A stretch of 64,000 nucleotides of DNA from positions 62,001-126,000 of the forward strand of contig NZ_JAVDPZ010000010.1 in the NCBI RefSeq assembly GCF_031453995.1. Direction: 5' to 3'. The first letter of the stretch is position 1. The number at the start of each line of letters is the position of its first letter. Positions 32,268-41,084 of the stretch are shown here, piece by piece. This DNA is from Nitrobacter vulgaris (lineage in GTDB: Bacteria > Pseudomonadota > Alphaproteobacteria > Rhizobiales > Xanthobacteraceae). Below the pieces are notes generated by a model. That model saw only the letters and a program-made list of their open reading frames with translations. It ran no database searches and was not told where the DNA came from. The translations under genes and the position numbers were made by a program.

Positions 32268-34144
32268 CCGCAATCGATGTGAATGACTGGCGTATCGCTC
32301 TGGTTGGGACGCCGAACAGCGGCAAGACCGCTTTGTTCAATGCGCTCACCGGCAGCCGCCAGAAGGTGGCTAACTACGCCGGCGTCACCGTGGAGCGGAA
32401 GTCCGGGGTTTTGCGCACGGCATCCGGCCACCGGGTCGATCTGATCGACCTGCCGGGAACTTATTCATTGCGGGGCCGCAGCCCGGACGAGGACATTACC
32501 CGCGACGTCATTCTCGGCAAGCTTGCGAGCGAAAGCCCGCCGGACTTTTTGCTCTGCGTCGCCGACGCTACCAATCTTCGTGTGGCGTTGCGCCTGGTGA
32601 TCGAATTGAAGCGTGTTCACCGGCCGATGCTTCTGGTGCTGAACATGATCGACATCGCGCGGCGTCGCGGCGTCGGCATTGATCTCGACAAGCTTTCCGC
32701 CGAGCTTGAGGTGCCGGTCGTCACATCGACCGCCGTGCGGCGAGGCGGCATTGACGATCTCCTGCACAGGATTGACGACATCGCCGGCAAGCCGGCAGGT
32801 GCCATCGTCGGGAGCGACTGGACTACGCCGGGCGTATCAGATCTTCGCGCGGCGCAGCGCGAGGCTGATCGCGTGATCGGCGCCGCGGTCAGCGAGCCGG
32901 CTAAGCCCGATACATGGACCACGCGCGTGGACGCAGTGCTGCTGCATCCGGTGTGGGGCATGATCGCGCTGCTCCTGCTTCTGTTCGTGGTGTTTCAGGC
33001 CGTATTCGCCTGGGCCCAACCGGCGATGGAACTGATCTCCGGCGGCTTCGATGCGCTTGGCGCCCTTTCAGCGACTGTGCTGCCGGAAGGATTGCTGCAG
33101 AGTTTCATCCAGAACGGCATCATCTCCGGCGTCGGCAGCGTCATCGTGTTCCTGCCACAAATCCTCATTCTGTTTCTGTTTATTCTGCTTCTTGAAGACC
33201 TCGGCTACATGGCGCGTGCGGCGTTCTTGATGGACCGCATCATGGGTGGCGCCGGACTGCACGGCCGCGCTTTTATCCCGCTGTTGTCGAGCTTCGCCTG
33301 TGCGATCCCGGGGATCATGGCGACGCGGGTGATCGATAACAAGCGCGACAGGCTGACCACTATCATGGTCGCGCCGCTGATGACCTGCTCGGCGCGCATC
33401 CCGGTTTATACGCTGATCATCGCGGCGTTCGTGCCAAACCGGCCGGTGCTCGGCATTCTCGGATTGCAGGGGCTCGTGATGTTCGGGCTCTATGCGGTGG
33501 GGATATTCAGCGCGCTCGCGGTGTCATTCGTGGCCAACCACTTCTTCTGGCGTGACAGCGCGACGCCGCCCTTCATGCTGGAACTGCCGGATTACAAGTT
33601 GCCGCAACTGCGCAGCGTGCTGATGAATCTCTACCAGCGCGCGATGGCATTTCTGAAGCGCGCCGGCACCACGATTTTTTCCATGATGGTTCTGATCTGG
33701 TTCCTGGCGTCGTTCCCCCGTCCGCCGGCTGGCGCCACCGAGCCTGCGATCGATTTCAGCCTTGCAGCCATGATCGGCCGCTGGATCGAACCTGTGCTCG
33801 CGCCGATCGGGTTCAACTGGCAGATCAGCGTTGCGCTTATTCCCGGCATGGCTGCGCGCGAGGTGGCGGTGGCTTCGCTTGGCACCGTCTATGCGATTGA
33901 AGGAGGCAACGAGGCGGCGGAACAGATCGGTCACATGCTGGCCGGGAAATGGAGTCTCGCGACCGCGCTGGCGTTCCTCGCCTGGTATGTCTTTGCGCCG
34001 CAATGCGCCTCAACGCTCGCCGTTATCAAGCGCGAGACCGGCGGGTGGCGCTGGGTGATGATCACATTCTTCTACATGCTGTCGATGGCTTATCTGGCGG
34101 CGTTCGTCACCTACCGCATCTCGCTGGCGTTAGGTTGGCGCTGA
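32264..34144 (+). CDS. feoB: Ferrous iron transporter B (GTPase permease)
   Basis: A 626-residue FeoB. The N-terminal G domain holds GTPNSGKTALFNALTGS (G1), DLPGTYSLRGRSPDE (G3) and NMIDIARRRG (G4), then a helical GDI-like domain. The membrane part has two Gate domains (LEDLGYMARAAFLMD; LLSSFACAIPGIMATR with the conserved Cys; later IPGMAAREV). The protein is shorter than E. coli FeoB (773) because the loops and C-terminus are reduced, and no feoC follows. It imports Fe(II) across the inner membrane, most useful under low oxygen. No clear Irr or Fur box is visible upstream of feoA. Confidence 0.96.
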   Translation: MTAIDVNDWRIALVGTPNSGKTALFNALTGSRQKVANYAGVTVERKSGVLRTASGHRVDLIDLPGTYSLRGRSPDEDITRDVILGKLASESPPDFLLCVADATNLRVALRLVIELKRVHRPMLLVLNMIDIARRRGVGIDLDKLSAELEVPVVTSTAVRRGGIDDLLHRIDDIAGKPAGAIVGSDWTTPGVSDLRAAQREADRVIGAAVSEPAKPDTWTTRVDAVLLHPVWGMIALLLLLFVVFQAVFAWAQPAMELISGGFDALGALSATVLPEGLLQSFIQNGIISGVGSVIVFLPQILILFLFILLLEDLGYMARAAFLMDRIMGGAGLHGRAFIPLLSSFACAIPGIMATRVIDNKRDRLTTIMVAPLMTCSARIPVYTLIIAAFVPNRPVLGILGLQGLVMFGLYAVGIFSALAVSFVANHFFWRDSATPPFMLELPDYKLPQLRSVLMNLYQRAMAFLKRAGTTIFSMMVLIWFLASFPRPPAGATEPAIDFSLAAMIGRWIEPVLAPIGFNWQISVALIPGMAAREVAVASLGTVYAIEGGNEAAEQIGHMLAGKWSLATALAFLAWYVFAPQCASTLAVIKRETGGWRWVMITFFYMLSMAYLAAFVTYRISLALGWR

Positions 34145-34231
34145 CCGCCGGTCCGGCGGCGCCTTCGTCGTTTTTGGCAGGCTGCGAAGGGCTGGCGCCA
34201 CAGCAAGCTGGACTTGAATTCCACATTCGCC

Positions 34232-34257
34232 GGAACCGACGCTTACATGAGGGCGTT
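34232..34257 (+). promoter_or_regulatory. EcfG-type general stress promoter
   Basis: GGAAC (34232-34236), 17-base spacer, CGTT (34254-34257). It lies 30 bases before the ATG of the 61-residue gene at 34287. Confidence 0.8.
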
Positions 34258-34286
34258 ACATTAGCTGCCCACACCGGGAGAAAGCT

Positions 34287-34472
34287 ATGACGCGACATGA
34301 CGGTGAGACGAACGACCGGAACCAAAAAACCAAGGAAGAACTGGACAAGGAACTCGATCGCGCCCTGAAAGAGTCGTTTCCCGGTTCGGACCCGTTGAGT
34401 GTCACCCAGCCGGCTCCTGAAAAACCCGCCGAGGAAAAACCCGCCAAGGATCAAATGGATCGTCGCCATTAG
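34287..34472 (+). CDS. Small hydrophilic stress protein
   Basis: A 61-residue, highly charged protein (starts MTRHDGETNDRNQKTKEELD, has RALKESFPGSDPLSVTQP, ends KPAKDQMDRRH). The core ELDRALKESFP.SDP is a motif I have seen in small conserved alphaproteobacterial proteins of unknown function. GGGAGAAAG precedes the ATG. The EcfG-type promoter immediately upstream makes it a likely general-stress gene. Probably intrinsically disordered apart from one helix. Confidence 0.82.
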   Translation: MTRHDGETNDRNQKTKEELDKELDRALKESFPGSDPLSVTQPAPEKPAEEKPAKDQMDRRH

Positions 34473-34702
34473 AGGCGCTTGCATTGACTTGCATTGAGAA
34501 GACGGCGGCTGCTTCGTCCTGACATGCCACAGAATAACGATCCGGCCCTTTCCCCCAAATTCCGGTAACGGTTCATTATATTTTTTGAAGTCGCTTTATC
34601 TTTAGGGGCGTTATAAGCGGCCTTGCGATATGCTCGGCGTCCAACGATTCGATGAGCCGACCTCAAGCGTGGCTGTGAGCAAAGGCGGGTCATGGGGGGA
34701 AA

Positions 34703-36049
34703 ATGAGCCGCAAATATTTTGGAACCGACGGCATTCGCGGCCGAGCTAACGGCTTGATCACGCCGGAACTGGCGATGAAAGTTGGACAGGCCGCTGGGCT
34801 GGTGTTCCAGCGCGGCGAGTACCGTCATCGCGTCGTGATCGGCAAGGATACGCGCCTCTCCGGCTATATGATCGAATACGCGCTGGTCGCGGGTTTTACG
34901 TCGGTTGGCATGGATGTGCTCTTGCTAGGTCCGATGCCGACGCCGGCAGTAGCGATGCTGACCAAATCCATGCGTGCTGATCTCGGCGTCATGATTTCAG
35001 CGTCGCACAACCTTTTCGAGGACAACGGCATCAAAATGTTCGGCCCGCGCGGCTTCAAGCTGTCCGACGAGGTCGAAAAGAAGATCGAGCAGTTGCTCGA
35101 TGAAAACCTCGACAAGAAACTCGCGCAGAGCGGGAACCTTGGCCGCGCCCGCCGTATCGACGGCGTGCATGATCGTTACATCGAATTCGCCAAGCGCACG
35201 CTGCCCCGCGAACTTAGCCTCGAGGGGCTGCGGGTCGTGGTCGATTGCGCCCATGGCGCAGCCTACAAGGTGGTGCCGGAGGCGCTGTGGGAACTGGGCG
35301 CGGACGTCATTCCGATCGGCGTCGAGCCCGATGGCTTCAATATCAATAAGGAATGCGGCTCCACCGCGCCGGAGGCGCTGTGCCGCAAGGTCCGCGAGAT
35401 GCGCGCCGATATCGGCATCGCGCTCGACGGAGATGCCGACCGCGTCATCATAGCCGACGAGCGCGGCCATGTGGTCGACGGCGATCAGCTTCTCGCAGTG
35501 ATTGCCGAGAGTTGGAAGGAAGACGGCCGGCTGACCAGGCCAGGGATTGTCGCTACCGTGATGTCCAATCTCGGCCTTGAGCGATTCCTGAAGGATCGCG
35601 AGTTGTCGATGGTGCGGACACCTGTCGGCGACCGCTACGTGCTCGAGCAGATGCTAAAGCATGGCTATAATCTCGGCGGCGAACAATCAGGGCACATCAT
35701 CTTGTCGGACTATGCGACCACTGGAGACGGATTCGTGTCTGCGCTTCAGGTGCTTGCTGTCGTCCAGAAGCTGGGACGCCCGGTCTCCGAAGTCTGCCAC
35801 AAGTTCGAGCCGCTTCCGCAGATATTGAAGAACTTCCGTTATCGCAATGGCAAGCCGTTGGATCGCGCGGAGGTGAAGTCGGCCATTACAGCGGGCGAGA
35901 AGCGTCTCAACGGTCATGGTCGCCTGTTAGTCCGTTCTTCGGGAACCGAGCCTGTCATTCGCGTCATGGGTGAGGGCGATGACCGTATCTTGGTCGAGGA
36001 AGTCGTGGACACGATCGTTTCTGCATTGGGAAACCCGGCGGCGGCGTGA
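34703..36049 (+). CDS. glmM: Phosphoglucosamine mutase
   Basis: A 448-residue enzyme converting glucosamine-6-phosphate to glucosamine-1-phosphate for UDP-GlcNAc, peptidoglycan and LPS synthesis. KYFGTDGIRGRAN starts it; the phosphorylated Ser is in MISASHN; metal-binding DGDADR and the sugar-binding GEQSGHII follow; VRSSGTEPVIRVM is the phosphate-binding domain 4. A GGGGGG Shine-Dalgarno precedes the ATG. In many alphaproteobacteria glmM follows folP and ftsH; here its neighbours are different. Confidence 0.96.
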   Translation: MSRKYFGTDGIRGRANGLITPELAMKVGQAAGLVFQRGEYRHRVVIGKDTRLSGYMIEYALVAGFTSVGMDVLLLGPMPTPAVAMLTKSMRADLGVMISASHNLFEDNGIKMFGPRGFKLSDEVEKKIEQLLDENLDKKLAQSGNLGRARRIDGVHDRYIEFAKRTLPRELSLEGLRVVVDCAHGAAYKVVPEALWELGADVIPIGVEPDGFNINKECGSTAPEALCRKVREMRADIGIALDGDADRVIIADERGHVVDGDQLLAVIAESWKEDGRLTRPGIVATVMSNLGLERFLKDRELSMVRTPVGDRYVLEQMLKHGYNLGGEQSGHIILSDYATTGDGFVSALQVLAVVQKLGRPVSEVCHKFEPLPQILKNFRYRNGKPLDRAEVKSAITAGEKRLNGHGRLLVRSSGTEPVIRVMGEGDDRILVEEVVDTIVSALGNPAAA

Positions 36050-36153
36050 AACCGCAACCAGAACCTTGTGCCGTCGCGCCGCGTTGGCGAATATCCTGAT
36101 GCATCCCAGCTATAACGATTGGTGGACGGCCGGGCGCCCGCGTCGTAACAGGC

Positions 36154-36172
36154 TCCGGTTGTAACAACCGGA
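36154..36172. promoter_or_regulatory. 19-base perfect palindrome before fsr
   Basis: TCCGGTTGT (36154-36162), one A, ACAACCGGA (36164-36172). The right arm runs into the GGAAAG Shine-Dalgarno of the transporter gene that starts at 36182. It could be a repressor operator or an RNA hairpin that hides the ribosome binding site. Confidence 0.6.
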
Positions 36173-36181
36173 AAGCCGTCC

Positions 36182-37429
36182 GTGGACAAGCCTGTCATCT
36201 CCGAGGAAACGCTGGTTGCGCCGGTCGTGGTTCCCGGGATCACGGAGAAGGCCGCCGCTACGGGTCCCGCCTATCTGGTGCTCGGCGGCATCAGCTTTTC
36301 GCATTTTCTCAACGACACCATGCAGTCGCTGATCCCCTCGGTTTATCCGATCCTGAAGGAAAATTACGCGCTCGACTTTGCGCAGATTGGAATGATCACG
36401 CTGGCGTTTCAGGTGACCGCCTCGCTGCTGCAACCCGTGGTCGGCTATGTCACCGACAAGAAAGCCCAGCCGTTCTCACTTGCCGTCGGTATGGGCTTTA
36501 CTTTCGTGGGGTTGCTGCTGCTGAGCGTCGCTCATGTCTACGGAATGATCCTTGTTTCCGCTGCACTGATCGGCCTTGGCTCTGCGGTGTTCCACCCGGA
36601 GTCCGCGCGCATCGCACGAATGGCGTCCGGTGGTCGTTATGGCTTCGCGCAATCGGTTTTTCAGGTCGGCGGGAATTTTGGTTCGGCGATGGGGCCGCTC
36701 CTGGCGGCTCTGATCATCGTGCCGTTCGGGCAGCCCAGCATCGCGTGGTTTTCGTCGATCGCATTCATCGCGATCGTCGTCCTGTTTCAAATCGGGCGGT
36801 GGTACAAGCTGCGGATCTCGCCGCATGAGAGTGCCCGGCCGCGCCGATCGTCGGAGACACCGGCGCCCGCGCGGACGGCGCTCGCACTGACGATTCTGAT
36901 CGTGCTGGTGTTCTCGAAATACATCTACATGTCCAGCCTGACGAGCTATTACACCTTTTATCTGATCGAGAAGTTTCACGTCTCGACGCAGACAGCTCAA
37001 CTTTTGCTGTTTGTGTTTCTCGGCGCGGTCGCCATAGGCGTGTATTTCGGCGGTCCGATTGGCGATCGCTTCGGACGCCGCTATGTCATCTGGCTGTCGA
37101 TCCTCGGGGTGCTGCCATTCACGCTATTGCTGCCGTTTGCAAATCTTGCTGGCACAGTGGTGCTGACGGTGGTCATCGGTGTCATCCTCTCATCCGCGAT
37201 GCCTGCGATCATTGTGTTTGCGCAGGAACTGATGCCGCACCGTCTTGGCATGATCTCAGGCATGTTTTTCGGCTTTGCATTCGGCGCGGCGGGACTTGGT
37301 GCCGCGCTGCTGGGCGAGGTCGCGGATGCCAAGGGCATCGAGTTTGTCTATCAAGCCTGTGCGTTCCTGCCGGCGATAGGTCTGCTGGCGATGTTCCTGC
37401 CGAAGATGCCGAAAATCCAGCACTCGTAG
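36182..37429 (+). CDS. fsr: Fosmidomycin-resistance-type MFS exporter
   Basis: A 415-residue major facilitator protein with about 12 hydrophobic helices. The start (SFSHFLNDTMQSLIPSVYPILK) and the loop GSAVFHPESARIARMASGGRYGFAQ are diagnostic of the Fsr subfamily, which exports fosmidomycin and related compounds. The inter-domain loop around residue 215-235 is basic (RPRRSSETPAPARTA). GTG start at 36182, 6 bases after GGAAAG, behind a perfect 19-base palindrome. The natural substrate is unknown; the gene may be part of a self-regulated efflux unit but no regulator lies beside it. Confidence 0.9.
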   Translation: MDKPVISEETLVAPVVVPGITEKAAATGPAYLVLGGISFSHFLNDTMQSLIPSVYPILKENYALDFAQIGMITLAFQVTASLLQPVVGYVTDKKAQPFSLAVGMGFTFVGLLLLSVAHVYGMILVSAALIGLGSAVFHPESARIARMASGGRYGFAQSVFQVGGNFGSAMGPLLAALIIVPFGQPSIAWFSSIAFIAIVVLFQIGRWYKLRISPHESARPRRSSETPAPARTALALTILIVLVFSKYIYMSSLTSYYTFYLIEKFHVSTQTAQLLLFVFLGAVAIGVYFGGPIGDRFGRRYVIWLSILGVLPFTLLLPFANLAGTVVLTVVIGVILSSAMPAIIVFAQELMPHRLGMISGMFFGFAFGAAGLGAALLGEVADAKGIEFVYQACAFLPAIGLLAMFLPKMPKIQHS

Positions 37430-37543
37430 TCGCCGCTGTAGGATCGCTCGTCCACGAACCCGTGTGCCAGCATCATCGTGACGGTTCGCCGTGCCGTTCA
37501 CGGCCAGAATAAACTTACCGAAAATCAACCTTAAAAATTAGGG

Positions 37544-37558
37544 TTAAGCGGCTCTTAA
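37544..37558 (+). promoter_or_regulatory. Candidate CtrA binding site
   Basis: TTAA (37544-37547), 7 bases, TTAA (37555-37558), the full CtrA consensus, about 73 bases before the outer-membrane barrel ATG. A near match (TTAA-N9-TTAA) overlaps it. Confidence 0.5.
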
Positions 37559-37630
37559 GGATTTGGTGTCATCGTCCCTCCGAATTGGAGTGGGGCCGCA
37601 CTTGCCTCACGGTACAAAGGGACGAAGCCG

Positions 37631-38482
37631 ATGCGTGGTGTAAAATTGCTCGTAGCCGCCGGAGCGGCATCACTATTATCATCTGCCGCATTCGCCGCTG
37701 ACCTGCCCATCGCGCCTCCGCCCTATTACGCCCCACCGGTCGTGGGTTTCGGCGGCTGGTACCTGCGAGGCGACATCGGATTCAGCAACCAGCGCGTGAG
37801 CAACATTGCGATGGCGGATGGCCGCAACGCGCAACTGCTGTCGTTGCAACAGACGACCGCTTTCGATGCCGCCGGAATCTACGGCGTCGGTGTCGGCTAT
37901 CAGTTCAACAACTGGTTCCGCGGCGACTTCACAGGTCAGTATCGCGGTAATTCGAACTTCAAAGGCACCGATCTTCTAACCTATCCAGCAGGCGGCGGGA
38001 TTGTCGGAAACGGTATCAACAACTACAACGCCACCAAGTCGGAATGGCTTGTGTTGGCGAACGGCTATGCCGATCTCGGCACCTGGTGGGGCGTCACGCC
38101 ATTCATCGGTGCAGGCGTCGGCGCAGCGCGCGTGACGATTGCCAATTACACCGATACCGGCATGGTCAACAATAACGGATTTGGCTTCGGCGCCTTCCCA
38201 AGCTTCGCAAACGCGCCGGCTGCGTCGAGGTGGAATTTTGCGTGGGCGCTTCACGGCGGTTTGGCCTACATGGTCAATCCGGGCCTCACAGTTGAACTGG
38301 CTTACAGCTATGTGAATCTCGGTTCTGGAATGACGGGCGCGGTTTCCGATTACACCGGATTCACGCGGGGCGTTCCGATGCAGTTTAACGACATCACGTC
38401 GCATGACGTGAAACTCGGCGTGCGCTGGTATTTCAACACCCCGCCGGTCTATGCCCCGCCGCCGCTGGTCACCAAGGGCTGA
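37631..38482 (+). CDS. Outer-membrane beta-barrel protein (Omp25/31-like)
   Basis: A 283-residue exported protein. Signal peptide about 1-22 (MRGVKLLVAAGAASLLSSAA, cut after FAA). A Pro-rich mature start (DLPIAPPPYYAPPVVGF), then alternating amphipathic strands such as GGWYLRGDIGFS and GAGVGAARVTIANY, and VKLGVRWYF near the end, all point to an 8-stranded barrel of the Omp25/31 porin family. A short periplasmic-side tail (NTPPVYAPPPLVTKG) follows the last strand. Probably a structural or adhesion-related surface protein. A strong terminator follows. Confidence 0.86.
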   Translation: MRGVKLLVAAGAASLLSSAAFAADLPIAPPPYYAPPVVGFGGWYLRGDIGFSNQRVSNIAMADGRNAQLLSLQQTTAFDAAGIYGVGVGYQFNNWFRGDFTGQYRGNSNFKGTDLLTYPAGGGIVGNGINNYNATKSEWLVLANGYADLGTWWGVTPFIGAGVGAARVTIANYTDTGMVNNNGFGFGAFPSFANAPAASRWNFAWALHGGLAYMVNPGLTVELAYSYVNLGSGMTGAVSDYTGFTRGVPMQFNDITSHDVKLGVRWYFNTPPVYAPPPLVTKG

Positions 38483-38507
38483 GCTCTATCACCTCTTAAC
38501 GGTTCTT

Positions 38508-38541
38508 AACGGCGCGGGAATTTTCCCGCGCCGTTTTGCTT
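38508..38541 (+). terminator. Terminator of barrel gene
   Basis: Near-perfect 13-bp palindrome AACGGCGCGGGAA (38508-38520) / TTCCCGCGCCGTT (38523-38535), then TTGCTTT. Located 25 bases past the stop. Confidence 0.88.
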
Positions 38542-38691
38542 TCGTGCGGTTGATTCCCGACTGCTGCGAAGGGTCGGGCACGTCGATGGTTTGTCGACAA
38601 TATGAAGCAATCACGCTGCGCAACAACGATTGGTTAAGGTTAACAGGCGATGATCGACACCACTCAAGTTGTGGTCGATGGAGCGTTCACG

Positions 38692-39516
38692 ATGCGTAGA
38701 CTTCTGCTGGCGGCGGTCATTTGCGGAGCGGCGCAGGGCGCATACGCAGCCGATATGCCCGACCTTCCGGTTCTGCGTGGATCGTATTCCGAGGGCCTCA
38801 GCACGGTGCGGACGGTGTGGCAGGGCTATTACATCGGCGGGCAGGCCGGCGTCGGTGAATCCGACATGAAATTCACCGGTGCAACGCGTGACATTGCGGC
38901 GCGGCTACTGTCAGGAACGGAAATGGAGCAGCAGCAAAATATCTCCTCGTGGCCGGTGCTTGGCAAGGGCTCCTCGCGTGGCGATGGCTGGGGCGGCTTC
39001 GTAGGCTACAATAGCCAATGGGACGATGTCGTGATCGGTGTCGAAGCCAATTACATGCACGGCTCGTTTGGCGGTTCGCAAACCGGATCGATGACCCGGT
39101 TTTTCACGCTACCTTCCGGTTATACGGATTCGGTGACCAACCAAGCTAGCGCAAGCATGTCGATTTCGGACATTGGAACATTGCGCGCACGCGCCGGCTA
39201 CGCGGTTGGATGCTTCCTGCCTTACATGTTCGGTGGATTGGCACTTGGCCAAGCGAATATCGTCAAGACGGCGCGGGTGTTTGGGACTCAAAATAATCCC
39301 AATGTGGCGCCACCTTTTGACGTCGTACCGTTTGACGATAGCGCAACCGACGTAAGGCGCAGCAGGCTTCTGGTTGGCTACTCTGCGGGTCTCGGGGTTG
39401 ACGTCAATCTGATTGCCGGATTGTTCCTTCGCGCCGAATGGGAATACATGCGCCTAGCCACTCCGATCGATACCAGCATCAACACAGTGCGCGCTGGTGT
39501 GGGCTACAGGTTCTGA
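38692..39516 (+). CDS. Outer-membrane beta-barrel protein, second copy
   Basis: A 274-residue exported barrel. Signal peptide about 1-21 (MRRLLLAAVICGAAQGAYA). Strands GYYIGGQAGVGES, GGFVGYNSQWDDVVIGVEANY, GTLRARAGYAVGCFLPYMFGG and LVGYSAGLGVDVNLIAGLFLRAEWEYMRL are typical of the Omp25/31 and Ail/Lom-like superfamily. It ends with the C-terminal Phe (AGVGYRF) that the BAM complex recognises. The Met at 38692 is preceded by GGAGCG; the upstream frame from 38650 is not signal-like. It is related to, but clearly diverged from, the barrel upstream. Confidence 0.85.
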   Translation: MRRLLLAAVICGAAQGAYAADMPDLPVLRGSYSEGLSTVRTVWQGYYIGGQAGVGESDMKFTGATRDIAARLLSGTEMEQQQNISSWPVLGKGSSRGDGWGGFVGYNSQWDDVVIGVEANYMHGSFGGSQTGSMTRFFTLPSGYTDSVTNQASASMSISDIGTLRARAGYAVGCFLPYMFGGLALGQANIVKTARVFGTQNNPNVAPPFDVVPFDDSATDVRRSRLLVGYSAGLGVDVNLIAGLFLRAEWEYMRLATPIDTSINTVRAGVGYRF

Positions 39517-39610
39517 TCGTGGTTTGATTTCTGTTCATCGCGGTTGTCATCCAGCGTAACTGCCGGGAATATCCTTGACGGGATCAGCTGATTCCCATAT
39601 CCACAGCGGC

Positions 39611-39657
39611 GGGACACCTCCCCCCAACGGGAGGCTTGCTATCTGGAAGGATAGATC
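39611..39657 (+). promoter_or_regulatory. serC-type RNA leader motif
   Basis: Two hairpins directly before the serC ATG: CCTCCC (39617-39622) / GGGAGG (39629-39634), then CTATC (39639-39643) / GATAG (39650-39654), whose loop holds the Shine-Dalgarno GGAAGG. Position, the paired short hairpins and the serC-serA operon context match the serC RNA motif described in alphaproteobacteria. Assigned from memory of that motif. Confidence 0.72.
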
Positions 39658-40830
39658 ATGACCGTTGCGAAGCCTGCTTCGCGGCCGAACGTGCCGCATT
39701 TCTCATCCGGCCCATGCGCCAAGCGCCCCGGCTGGACCCCCCAAAATCTCAAGGACGCAGCCCTCGGCCGTTCGCATCGCGCGAAGATCGGCAAGACCAG
39801 GCTCAAGCTCGCCATCGATCTGACGCGTGAGGTTCTGGAAATTCCGGCTGACTACAAGATCGGCATCGTGCCGGCGTCCGATACCGGCGCGGTCGAGATG
39901 GCTTTGTGGTCGCTACTCGGTGCGCGTCCGGTAACAGCAATCGCCTGGGAGTCTTTCGGCGAGGGCTGGATCACCGATATCCTCAAGCAGTTGAAGCTGA
40001 AGGATGTCACCAAGCTCACCGCGGGTTATGGTGAGCTTCCCGATCTTACCAAGGCCGATCCGGCCTCTGATATCGTTTTCACCTGGAACGGGACGACGTC
40101 CGGCGTGCGTGTGCCGAATGCGGACTGGATCAGCGCCACGCGCGAAGGTCTCACGATCTGTGACGCGACGTCAGCCGCTTTCGCGCAGCCGCTCGATTGG
40201 GCCAAGCTCGATGTCGTCACCTTCTCCTGGCAGAAGGCGCTAGGCGGCGAGGCGGCGCACGGGATGTTGATCCTCAGCCCACGCGCCGTGGCGCGGCTTG
40301 AGAGCTACACGCCGCCGTGGCCGATGCCGAAGATTTTTCGCATGACCAAGGGCGGCAAGCTGATCGACGGCATATTCGCTGGCGAGACCATCAACACGCC
40401 GTCGATGCTGTGCGTCGAGGATTATCTCGATGCGCTGAACTGGGGCAAGTCGGTCGGCGGCCTCAAGGGCATGATTGCGCGCGCTGACGCCAACACCAAG
40501 GTGTTGAGTGATTGGGTGGCAAAGACGCCGTGGATCGATTTTCTGGCCAAGGATCCGGCGATCCGATCAAACACATCAGTCTGCCTGAAGGTCGTCGACT
40601 CCACGATCACGTCGTTGCCGCCAGAATCGCAAGCCGATTTCGCCAAGAAACTCGTTGGTGCAATTGAGAAAGAAGGCGCGGGCTACGATTTCGGGTACTA
40701 CCGCGACGCGCCACCGGGTCTGCGCATCTGGTGCGGCGCCACGGTGGAGGCGAGCGACGTCGCACTGCTGACGCAATGGATTGATTGGGCCTTCGCCGAG
40801 GCCAAGGCCTCGCTTGCAAAGGCGGCGTAG
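39658..40830 (+). CDS. serC: Phosphoserine aminotransferase
   Basis: A 390-residue PLP enzyme, second step of serine synthesis (3-phosphohydroxypyruvate to phosphoserine), also used in PLP synthesis. PHFSSGPCAKRPGW starts it; the PLP-binding Lys is in FSWQKALGGEAAHG; ICDATSAAF and NTPSMLCVEDYL are conserved. It is of the long (about 390-residue) proteobacterial type rather than the 360-residue E. coli form. The start lies immediately after the serC-type RNA leader, and serA follows 254 bases later behind a repeat. Confidence 0.95.
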   Translation: MTVAKPASRPNVPHFSSGPCAKRPGWTPQNLKDAALGRSHRAKIGKTRLKLAIDLTREVLEIPADYKIGIVPASDTGAVEMALWSLLGARPVTAIAWESFGEGWITDILKQLKLKDVTKLTAGYGELPDLTKADPASDIVFTWNGTTSGVRVPNADWISATREGLTICDATSAAFAQPLDWAKLDVVTFSWQKALGGEAAHGMLILSPRAVARLESYTPPWPMPKIFRMTKGGKLIDGIFAGETINTPSMLCVEDYLDALNWGKSVGGLKGMIARADANTKVLSDWVAKTPWIDFLAKDPAIRSNTSVCLKVVDSTITSLPPESQADFAKKLVGAIEKEGAGYDFGYYRDAPPGLRIWCGATVEASDVALLTQWIDWAFAEAKASLAKAA

Positions 40831-40850
40831 TCTCTAGGCTCGATGCCTTG

Positions 40851-41011
40851 TTTCCCTCTCCCCTGTGGGAGAGTGCCCGAACGAAGGGAGAGCGGATGAG
40901 GGGTGTTTCCCGTCGCCGCTTCAATCCTCACCCGCTCAATCTCGTTTCACTCGATTTCGTGACCCTATGAGCGAACTTCGCTCGTCTCGGCTCCCACAAG
41001 GGGAGAGGGAA
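40851..41011. repeat. Dispersed palindromic element, family 3
   Basis: The left arm TTTCCCTCTCCCC-TGTGGGAG (40851-40871) is the near-perfect inverse of CTCCCACAAGGGGAGAGGGA (40991-41010), enclosing about 120 bases that include TCACCCGCTCAATCTCG. It fills most of the serC-serA gap. Elements with this CCCTCTCCCC arm are frequent between genes in this family. Confidence 0.75.
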
Positions 41012-41084
41012 GAAGCAGTCTCACAACTCACCCCGGCGCAGCGCGCCGACCCTCTCCCTCAAGGGGAGGATAGAGGACAGCATC

